Shown in pieces: positions 7,400 to 14,020 of a DNA stretch of 64,000 nt; within the stretch, counting starts at the first letter, position 1, and every line of letters starts with the position of its first letter. The notes below the pieces were generated by a model. It worked only from the letters and a program-made list of their open reading frames with translations, was not told the origin of the DNA and did not search any database. The position numbers and the translations under genes were made by a program. The DNA is taken from positions 1 through 64,000 of the forward strand of contig JAILLN010000029.1 in the NCBI GenBank assembly GCA_024693135.1, given 5' to 3'. This DNA comes from Lachnospiraceae bacterium. Its GTDB lineage: Bacteria; Bacillota; Clostridia; Lachnospirales; Lachnospiraceae.

Positions 7400-9781
7400 A
7401 TGGTCCGGTATTTCTTCATTGCAAAAAATAATATCCGAAAGCAGAAGGGCGACATGCTCACCTTTTTCAGCCTGATCTTTGCGGCCGCGGCACTGATCTT
7501 CATCAGTGCTTCTTTTCTGGCCGGAACGGGAAGGGTCGTGGATGCCAACATGAAGAGGATCAATGCCGCGGATATCCTGATCATGATGACGGAGGATGAA
7601 GCGGCAGAAAGCAAGATGGCCGAGATCATTAAAGGCAGCCCGTACTGCAAAGGATATGAGTCCACCAGATTTCTCAGTACCAATGCCAAATACCGTCATA
7701 GGGGAGAAAAGAACTGGACGGAATATTCCTTTCATCTCGAATCCTATGAGGAGGAGCGGAAGCTGCAGAAGGCCTCCGTACCCACCGGAAGATATCATGA
7801 CGATCAGGTGGTGATCCCGGTATCCCTTTCGGGCTCCTTTAAGATAGGCGATGTGATGGAGCTGAAGATCGGGGATAATATCTACCGGATGAAGGTGGCA
7901 GGCTATAATGAGGATAATATGTACTGCTCGCCCATGAACATGGGGACCTATCTGGTGCTTGCATCCGAGAAGCTCTACGACCGGATCGAATTTGAAAATC
8001 CGGGAAAAGCAGAAAGCTGCAGGCATTACAAAACGGATCTTTCGAGAAAAGCAAGGATGGAAGGGAAGACGGGAAGCGATGTCTGCGATGGGCTTTTCAA
8101 CGAATTCAATGACTGGTATCTTTCCCGTGTGAAGGCGGATCCGGCCTGCAGCCTTGCTTCCATGAACTTCCTGCCGGCGGATCTGATGAAGACGGCATCC
8201 CTGATCCTGCCCATGATCTTCATCGCCATTGTCCTGGCCTTCGCCGTGATCATGCTTGTGATCGCGCTGGTGATCATCCATTTTTCCGTAAAGAATTTCA
8301 TCATGCTGAATATGAAAAATACCGCCGTCATGGAGGCTTCGGGATATACGGTAAGCCAGATGGTGCGGATCCTGCTTGTGGAGCTCCTTCTTGTGGCGGC
8401 GCTTGGGTGCATGGGAGGACTTGTGCTGGGCGCCTTGCTGCTTAAGCCGGCGGGAGCCATTATCCTTGCTACGCTGGGGCTGGCCTGGAATCAGGCTCCC
8501 GATCCTGTAGCAGCCTTGTCCGTATTTTTCGGGATCTGCATCGTCATATCCGTCATGACGCTGTTTCTCGGGAGAGAGTACAGCAGGATCTCGGTGCTGG
8601 ATGCCCTTCACGGAGGAGCCAGGACAAAGGGCCGGGGAAGGAACTGGTTTTCCTTTGAACATACAGCGCTTCCCATCCCCCTCACCCTTGCCCTGAAGGA
8701 TACCTTCGGGAGGTTTCGAAGCAGGCTGGGAACCGTTTTCATTATGGCGGTCCTGTCCATTTCCACGATCATCGGCTTCGGGATGGTGGATTCCTATGCC
8801 AGGGACGAAGCGGGCCTTTTGAATCTTGCCGGGATGTTTGACTGTGATGCCACAGCCGATGGCTCCGAGACCATGATGAATCATATCAAGACCATGGACA
8901 GCGTGAGATCCGTATACGGGGATACATGGTATGCATTCAATATCACCGCAGGAAAGAGGACGGCAAGCATAACCACCAGGGCCTTCACCGATACCAGAAG
9001 CATCACGGGAGGGATGATCCTGGAGGGAGGATGGCCGGTCAGTGGGAAGGAGATCATGCTGGCCTCCGCGGCGGCGGATAAGCTGAATGCAAAGCGGGGA
9101 GATAAGGTCACGATCAAAAATGCCGGAAAAGAAGAGGATTTCAATGTATGCGGCATCTGCCAGACCATGAACAATATGGGAATGATGGCGTATATCACAA
9201 GAGACGGCTATGAGCGGATAGCCCCGCCCGTGAACGAATACGGGATCTGGATCTGCCTGAAGGAGGGGAGGACCTTTGAGGAGTTCAAGGAGGAATTTGA
9301 GGAGGCATACCCCGATGAGGAGCTGACCGATTACCGTGAGGCGGCAAAGGGGACGACCGGGGTAGTATCCGCGGGGATGAAGGCTGTGGCGTGTTTGATC
9401 GCGGCGCTTACGATCCTCATCGTCGCCTTTGTGGAGTCCCTCATTATCCGCGCACAGATCACGCGGGAGTGGAGAAACCTGGGCATATCCAAGGCGTTGG
9501 GATTCACCTCCGCACAGCTTATCCGGCAGATCATGCTCTCGAATATGCCGGCCATCGCCCTTGGCATTGCGATCGGTCTGGCTTTGGCGCCGTCGGCCGG
9601 GGCTGGCCTCATGAAAGCGATGTTTTCCATCTTTGGCTTCCGGAAGGCAGTATTTACCGTGCTTCCGGCATCTTTTGTCATCACCGCGGGTTTGATCACG
9701 GGCATCGCCATGGCTACGGCGGCCATGCTCGGATGCCGCATCAAGACCCTGGATCCGGTCAATATGGTCACCGAAGAATAG
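7400..9781 (+). CDS. FtsX/MacB-like ABC permease
   Basis: The start at 7400 (MVRYFFIAKNNIRKQKGD) follows the ATPase stop TAG directly; an in-frame start inside the ATPase gene at 7280 would add 40 out-of-context residues and is rejected. The 793-residue protein has the family layout. An N-terminal membrane helix (about 20-42) is followed by a large extracytoplasmic domain, three helices in about 265-395 (FtsX core), a linker, a further helix near 445, a second external domain, and a final three-helix FtsX core ending GCRIKTLDPVNMVTEE. Two FtsX cores in one chain is typical of BceB-like or long MacB-like permeases. The substrate may be an antimicrobial peptide, lipid or lipoprotein; this is inference. 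Confidence 0.88.
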   Translation: MVRYFFIAKNNIRKQKGDMLTFFSLIFAAAALIFISASFLAGTGRVVDANMKRINAADILIMMTEDEAAESKMAEIIKGSPYCKGYESTRFLSTNAKYRHRGEKNWTEYSFHLESYEEERKLQKASVPTGRYHDDQVVIPVSLSGSFKIGDVMELKIGDNIYRMKVAGYNEDNMYCSPMNMGTYLVLASEKLYDRIEFENPGKAESCRHYKTDLSRKARMEGKTGSDVCDGLFNEFNDWYLSRVKADPACSLASMNFLPADLMKTASLILPMIFIAIVLAFAVIMLVIALVIIHFSVKNFIMLNMKNTAVMEASGYTVSQMVRILLVELLLVAALGCMGGLVLGALLLKPAGAIILATLGLAWNQAPDPVAALSVFFGICIVISVMTLFLGREYSRISVLDALHGGARTKGRGRNWFSFEHTALPIPLTLALKDTFGRFRSRLGTVFIMAVLSISTIIGFGMVDSYARDEAGLLNLAGMFDCDATADGSETMMNHIKTMDSVRSVYGDTWYAFNITAGKRTASITTRAFTDTRSITGGMILEGGWPVSGKEIMLASAAADKLNAKRGDKVTIKNAGKEEDFNVCGICQTMNNMGMMAYITRDGYERIAPPVNEYGIWICLKEGRTFEEFKEEFEEAYPDEELTDYREAAKGTTGVVSAGMKAVACLIAALTILIVAFVESLIIRAQITREWRNLGISKALGFTSAQLIRQIMLSNMPAIALGIAIGLALAPSAGAGLMKAMFSIFGFRKAVFTVLPASFVITAGLITGIAMATAAMLGCRIKTLDPVNMVTEE

Positions 9782-9839
9782 AGCGAAAATATCTATTTAA
9801 GCAAAGCGGCTGGATGATGGATTTGTTTTTATATACCTA

Positions 9840-9868
9840 TTGACATAGTAGGCGGATATATGTATAAT
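9840..9868 (+). promoter_or_regulatory. Sigma-A promoter of the cysteine/Fe-S operon
   Basis: TTGACA (9840-9845), a 17-base spacer and TATAAT (9863-9868) are all consensus. The 5' leader to the iscS start is about 75 bases and purine-rich. Short arms CCTA/TAGG bracket the -35 element (9836-9852) and could be part of an operator, but this is weak. Confidence 0.85.
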
Positions 9869-9950
9869 CGGAATGAGCCAGGGGATGGTTCTTCTGGAGG
9901 AGCGAGAAGGAGCGAGGGCGTAAGAAAGGCAGAAGAAAGGAAGCTGGGAG

Positions 9951-11138
9951 ATGATCTATGCAGATAATGCGGCAACGACGAAGATGAGCCGGGCCGCCAT
10001 CGAAACAATGGTCAGGCACATGAATGAGACCTATGGGAATCCTTCGAGCCTGTATGTGACCGGGCAGCGGGCGAAGGAAGTGATCGAGGAGGCAAGAAGC
10101 GAGATCGCCGGCCTTATCGGGGCGGATCCGAAGGAGATCCTCTTTACCTCCGGGGGAAGCGAAGCAGATAACCAGGCCATTCTTTCCGCGGCAGGCCTCG
10201 GAGAAAAGGAAGGAAAGAAGCATATCATATCCACGGCCTTCGAGCATCATGCCGTGCTGCATACGTTGAAGAAGCTGGAGAAGCAGGGCTTTGAGATAAC
10301 CCTTCTTAATGTGCATGAAGACGGCCTGGTCAGACCGGAGGAGGTGGAAAGCGCCATCCGGGAGGATACCTGCCTCGTGACGGTCATGTATGCCAATAAC
10401 GAGATCGGGACGATCCAGCCCATCCGCAAGATCGGGGAGATCTGCCGGAGGAAGGGGGTTCTTTTCCATACGGATGCTGTGCAGGCCATAGGCCATATTC
10501 CCGTGAATGTGGAAGAGGACCAGATCGATCTGCTCTCCTCCTCGGCACACAAATACCACGGGCCGAAGGGGATCGGCTTCTTATATGCCAAAAAGGGCAT
10601 CCGCCTCGTGAACCTGATTGAAGGGGGAGCGCAGGAAAGGGGCAGGCGAGCCGGCACGGAAAATGTGCCCGCCATCGCTGCCATGGCGGCGGCCCTTAAG
10701 GAGGAGGCGGCGCATATGGAAGAAAATGCGGCCGCCATGCAGGCCGTGAGAGACCGGATCATCGCCGGACTGGAAGAGATCCCACACAGTGTTCTCAATG
10801 GGGACAGGGAAAAAAGGCTTCCCGGGAATGTGAGCTTCTGCTTTGAGGGGATCGAAGGGGAATCCCTGCTGCTACTCCTGGACGACAGGGGCATCGCGGC
10901 TTCATCCGGAAGTGCCTGTACCTCCGGATCCCTGGATCCCAGCCATGTGCTGCTGGCCATCGGGAGGGTGCATGACGTGGCCCACGGCTCTCTCCGCCTG
11001 AGCCTGGGGGAGGATATCACAGACAGGGAAGCGGATGAGATCATCGCTGCCGTAAAGGATACGGTGGCCTACCTGAGGAGCTTCTCTCCGGTATGGCGTG
11101 ACCTGACGGAGGGCAGGAAGGAATTCATCCTCCCCTGA
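9951..11138 (+). CDS. iscS: Cysteine desulfurase, NifS/IscS family
   Basis: 395 residues. A PLP-dependent fold-type I enzyme that converts cysteine to alanine and a protein persulfide for Fe-S cluster assembly. The opening MIYADNAATTKMS, the PLP lysine in SSAHKYHGPKG (Lys about 201) and the mobile-loop cysteine in SGSACTSG (Cys about 323) are all present. The loop context is of the group I NifS/IscS type rather than SufS. A GGAAGCTGGGAG stretch serves as ribosome site. It is followed after a 230-base gap, containing two copies of a 22-base repeat, by the scaffold gene iscU, its usual partner. The last 15 or so residues (LTEGRKEFILP) extend slightly beyond the core. Confidence 0.93.
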   Translation: MIYADNAATTKMSRAAIETMVRHMNETYGNPSSLYVTGQRAKEVIEEARSEIAGLIGADPKEILFTSGGSEADNQAILSAAGLGEKEGKKHIISTAFEHHAVLHTLKKLEKQGFEITLLNVHEDGLVRPEEVESAIREDTCLVTVMYANNEIGTIQPIRKIGEICRRKGVLFHTDAVQAIGHIPVNVEEDQIDLLSSSAHKYHGPKGIGFLYAKKGIRLVNLIEGGAQERGRRAGTENVPAIAAMAAALKEEAAHMEENAAAMQAVRDRIIAGLEEIPHSVLNGDREKRLPGNVSFCFEGIEGESLLLLLDDRGIAASSGSACTSGSLDPSHVLLAIGRVHDVAHGSLRLSLGEDITDREADEIIAAVKDTVAYLRSFSPVWRDLTEGRKEFILP

Positions 11139-11193
11139 CACGGACCTTTGGTGCTGGTTCTAAATGGTATAGTAATAATAGAACAGGACACCT

Positions 11194-11215
11194 GGGATGC
11201 CATGCCGGCATGAAA
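11194..11215 (+). repeat. 22-base direct repeat, copy 1, upstream of iscU
   Basis: The unit begins GGGATGCC, contains the 12-base palindrome CATGCCGGCATG and ends AAA. An identical copy lies at 11279-11300, 85 bases downstream. Both are between iscS and iscU. They may be operators or a paired RNA element. A 40-codon frame (11210-11332) runs across both copies but has no ribosome site. Confidence 0.8.
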
Positions 11216-11278
11216 AACCAGAAGGGCTGTGTCCGCATGGAGGAAGCAAGAGAAGTCCGGCGGCTTAAGAAGAAAAAA

Positions 11279-11300
11279 GGGATGCCATGCCGGCATGAAA
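11279..11300 (+). repeat. 22-base direct repeat, copy 2, upstream of iscU
   Basis: Exact copy of 11194-11215, including the palindromic core CATGCCGGCATG, ending 68 bases before the iscU start. An AT-rich stretch with AATATAAC follows at 11325-11333. Confidence 0.8.
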
Positions 11301-11367
11301 TATCTGGGAAAAGTGTTCGAATAACAATATAACACAAGGAGTTTAAGTCAAAGAAAGAAGGGTGGAT

Positions 11368-11748
11368 ATGGCTTTATACAGTGAGAAGGTAATGGATCAT
11401 TTCCGTAATCCGAGAAATGTAGGGATCATAGAGGACGCAGACGGCGTAGGGGAAGTAGGAAACGCCAAGTGCGGGGACATCATGAAGATGTACCTCAAGA
11501 TCGAGGATGAGGTGATCAAGGACGTGAAATTTGAAACCTTCGGATGCGGAAGCGCCATCGCCTCCAGCTCCATGGCCACAGAGCTGATCAAGGGAAGGCC
11601 GGTCTCGGAAGCACTTGAGCTGACCAACCGGGCGGTGGCTGAGGCGCTGGACGGGCTGCCGGATTATAAGATGCACTGTTCGGTGCTGGCCGAGGAGGCG
11701 ATCAAATCCGCACTGGAAGATTATGAAAAGAAAAAGGAGAGAGCATGA
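11368..11748 (+). CDS. iscU: Fe-S cluster scaffold protein IscU/NifU-N
   Basis: The start MALYSEKVMDHF at 11368 matches the conserved N-terminus; a GTG two codons earlier is less likely. The three ligand cysteines are present in NAKCGD, FGCGSAIASSS and MHCSVLAEEA. The 126-residue length is that of a stand-alone IscU/NifU N-domain without a C-terminal Nfu domain. It would receive sulfur from the cysteine desulfurase encoded upstream. Its last codons overlap the next gene (ATGA), so it is coupled to the transsulfuration genes. Confidence 0.93.
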   Translation: MALYSEKVMDHFRNPRNVGIIEDADGVGEVGNAKCGDIMKMYLKIEDEVIKDVKFETFGCGSAIASSSMATELIKGRPVSEALELTNRAVAEALDGLPDYKMHCSVLAEEAIKSALEDYEKKKERA

Positions 11749-12908
11749 AAGAGATGAATAGGAATACCCTGCTGATCCACGGCGGGATCCCCATAGATGA
11801 AAAAACCGGAGCCGTAAACATCCCCATCTATCAGACCTCCACCTATAAGCAGGACGGACTGGGAAAGAACCGGGGCTATGAATACTCGAGGACGGGAAAT
11901 CCCACCCGGGAAGCGCTGGAGGCATTGATCCGCGACCTGGAGGGGGGAGAGGCCGGCTTTGCCTTTGGCTCGGGGATGGCTGCCACCACGGCGGTGCTTT
12001 CCTTATTCCGAAGCGGGGATAAGATCCTGATCTCAAGCAATGTATATGGCGGAACCTTCCGCGTACTGAACCAGGTCTTTGACCGGTTCGGGATGAGCTA
12101 TGGGATCGCGGATACATCCGATCTGTCGAAATTTGAGGCGGCTATCACGGAGGATGTGAAGGCGGTGATGATCGAAAGTCCCGCAAACCCCCTGATGACC
12201 GTGACGGATATCCGGAAGATATCGGAGGCCGCCCATAAGAGAGGCCTTACGGTGATCGTAGACAATACCTTCATGACGCCGTATCTGCAAAGGCCGCTTC
12301 AGCTGGGAGCGGATATCGTGGTCCACAGCGCCACGAAGTATCTGGGCGGGCACAGCGACCTGGTGGCGGGTCTTGCCGTGGTAAAGGACAAGGAGACGGC
12401 AGAAAGGCTTGCCTTCCTCCAAAATGCCACAGGCGGGGTGCTGGGTCCCTTCGACTCCTTCCTTCTGATCAAGGGGATCAAGACCCTGGGGGTCAGGATG
12501 GACAGGCATGTGGAAAATGCCGCCTATATCGCAGAGAAGCTCCAGGAAATGAGCGCCGTGAAGCGGATCTATTATCCGGGGCTTAAGGAGGATCCGGGAT
12601 ACGAAACGAACCGGAGCCAGGCGGAGGCGGCGGGTGCCATGATCTCCTTTGAGCTGGAGGAAGAATATGACATCCATGCATTCCTGGAGGGATTGAAGCT
12701 TGTGATGCTGGCCGAGAGCCTGGGTGGAGTGGAATCCCTGATCTGCCATCCCTCCAGCATGACCCATGCTTCGATCCCGGAGGATATCCGCAGGGAGGTA
12801 GGGATCACGGAGGGCCTTTTGCGGCTTTCCGTCGGCATTGAGGATAAGGAAGACATTTTAAGCGATATCGTAAACGCGATCCGGAATTCAAGGAGGCAGG
12901 GGAAATGA
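11745..12908 (+). CDS. mccB: Cystathionine gamma-lyase/synthase family enzyme (MccB-like)
   Basis: 387 residues. A Cys/Met-metabolism PLP enzyme with the conserved IYQTSTYKQ, YEYSRTGNPTR, FGSGMAA and PLP-lysine motif SATKYLGGHSD. The C-terminal HPSSMTHASIP and LRLSVGIED segments are those of the gamma-lyase/gamma-synthase group. Motifs alone cannot separate lyase from synthase. The next gene, an MccA-like cystathionine beta-synthase, suggests the reverse transsulfuration direction (homocysteine to cysteine) known for mccA-mccB of Bacillus subtilis. It overlaps iscU at its start and the next gene by four bases at its end. Confidence 0.85.
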   Translation: MKEMNRNTLLIHGGIPIDEKTGAVNIPIYQTSTYKQDGLGKNRGYEYSRTGNPTREALEALIRDLEGGEAGFAFGSGMAATTAVLSLFRSGDKILISSNVYGGTFRVLNQVFDRFGMSYGIADTSDLSKFEAAITEDVKAVMIESPANPLMTVTDIRKISEAAHKRGLTVIVDNTFMTPYLQRPLQLGADIVVHSATKYLGGHSDLVAGLAVVKDKETAERLAFLQNATGGVLGPFDSFLLIKGIKTLGVRMDRHVENAAYIAEKLQEMSAVKRIYYPGLKEDPGYETNRSQAEAAGAMISFELEEEYDIHAFLEGLKLVMLAESLGGVESLICHPSSMTHASIPEDIRREVGITEGLLRLSVGIEDKEDILSDIVNAIRNSRRQGK

Positions 12909-13822
12909 AATATTATGATTCCATGAAGGAACTGGTAGGCCATACGCCTTTGGTGAAGCTTTCAAACATGGGGGCACCGGAGGAAGTAAAACTCTTTGCC
13001 AAGCTGGAGCTCTGGAATCCCTCCGGCAGCGTGAAGGACCGCACAGGCTCCTATATGCTGAAGGCCGCTGAGGAAAAGGGCCTGCTTCAAAAGGGGAGCA
13101 CCATCGTCATGGGGACCGCCGGCAATACCGGGCTCGGCATCGCCTTTGCCGCGCTGAATAAGGGATACCGGGTCATCTTTGCCGTGCCGACGAAATTCTC
13201 AGTAGAAAAACAGACCCTGATGAAGGCCCTGGGAGCGGAGATCGTCAATACCCCCAGGGAGGAAGGGATGCTGGGAGCCCAGAAAAAGGCGGATGAGATC
13301 CGGGAAGGCATACCGGGAGCGGTAGCTCTGGATCAGTTCAAGGATCTGGCCAATCCCCTTGCCCATTATGAGACCACGGGCAGGGAGATTTATGAGGATC
13401 TGGATGGTAAGATCGATTATCTTGTGGCGGGAGCCGGGAGCGGGGGAACCTTTTCCGGGGTGCTCCGGTACCTGAAGGAGAAGGATCCAAAGATCCGGGG
13501 GATCCTGGCAGATCCGGAGGGCTCCACCCTCGGAGGAGGAGAGCACCATGACTACAACATCGAAGGGATCGGCAATGATTTCGTGGCCGATACCATGGAT
13601 ATCTCCCTGATGGATGAGGCCGTGAAGGTGACGGACGATGAGGCGTTTCAGACCGCGAGGCTTCTGGCTTTAAGGGAAGGGATCTTTGCGGGATCCTCTT
13701 CAGGCGCCGCCATGGCTGCCACATTGAAGCTTGCCGGAAGGATCGGATCCGGCACCATCGTTACCGTATTCCCGGACCGGGGCGACCGGTATTTCAGCAC
13801 GGGCCTATATGAACCCGTATAA
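12905..13822 (+). CDS. mccA: Cysteine synthase / cystathionine beta-synthase, MccA-like
   Basis: 305 residues. A fold-type II PLP enzyme: the PLP lysine lies in NPSGSVKDRTG, the phosphate-binding loop in GAGSGGTFSG, and the serine in the C-terminal GSSSGAAM. The substrate loop reads TAGNTG, where typical CysK has TSGNTG. This Ala variant, together with FAKLE, VPTKFSVEKQTLMKALGA and the TPxEEGM stretch, resembles MccA (YrhA) of Bacillus. MccA condenses O-acetylserine with homocysteine to cystathionine. Coupling to mccB and the Fe-S genes suggests that sulfur from methionine is routed to cysteine and then to clusters. CysK activity cannot be excluded. Confidence 0.82.
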   Translation: MKYYDSMKELVGHTPLVKLSNMGAPEEVKLFAKLELWNPSGSVKDRTGSYMLKAAEEKGLLQKGSTIVMGTAGNTGLGIAFAALNKGYRVIFAVPTKFSVEKQTLMKALGAEIVNTPREEGMLGAQKKADEIREGIPGAVALDQFKDLANPLAHYETTGREIYEDLDGKIDYLVAGAGSGGTFSGVLRYLKEKDPKIRGILADPEGSTLGGGEHHDYNIEGIGNDFVADTMDISLMDEAVKVTDDEAFQTARLLALREGIFAGSSSGAAMAATLKLAGRIGSGTIVTVFPDRGDRYFSTGLYEPV

Positions 13823-13852
13823 AAAATGACAATCCGGCGACCACGCAATCAC

Positions 13853-13930
13853 AACATAGAAAGGCACCGAAGGCAGTGTGCTTATGCAAGGCCCTAATGC
13901 CGGCGTTTCTATGTTTAAGCAAAGCGGCTG
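13853..13930 (+). other. Long inverted repeat downstream of mccA, with a repeated 17-base tail
   Basis: AACATAGAAA (13853-13862) pairs with TTTCTATGTT (13906-13915) around a 43-base loop that could fold further. TTTAAGCAAAGCGGCTG (13914-13930) also occurs exactly at 9796-9812, just after the ABC permease, so the two copies flank the iscS-mccA operon. There is no T run after the hairpin, so it is not a classical terminator. It may be a structured 3' end or a small repeat element. Confidence 0.4.
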
Positions 13931-14008
13931 TATCCTTAATTGGTTCAAAAAGCCAAGATTATTCTCCAAGTGCTTTAATTTATTATAGCAAGACGGGATA
14001 GATTATAG

Positions 14009-14014
14009 TATGAT
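14009..14014 (+). promoter_or_regulatory. -10 element for a probably leaderless transcript
   Basis: TATGAT ends six bases before the ATG at 14021, and no Shine-Dalgarno sequence is present. Transcription would start at or next to the A of the start codon. No good -35 is seen at 17 bases. Confidence 0.5.
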
Positions 14015-14020
14015 AGTCCC

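Noticed and set aside
7367-8884. 505-codon minus-strand frame inside the FtsX-like permease
   Set aside because: Rich in His, Asp and Gly from antisense reading of hydrophobic codons; the plus-strand permease is convincing.
11210-11332. 40-codon frame spanning both 22-base repeats
   Set aside because: No ribosome site, basic low-complexity product, and its ends are set by the repeats; better explained as non-coding regulatory sequence.
13830-13950. Possible c-di-GMP (GEMM) riboswitch suggested by CACGCAA and AAGCAAAGCGGC near signalling genes
   Set aside because: The conserved core order and the tetraloop-receptor hairpins are absent, and the downstream gene appears to have no leader.
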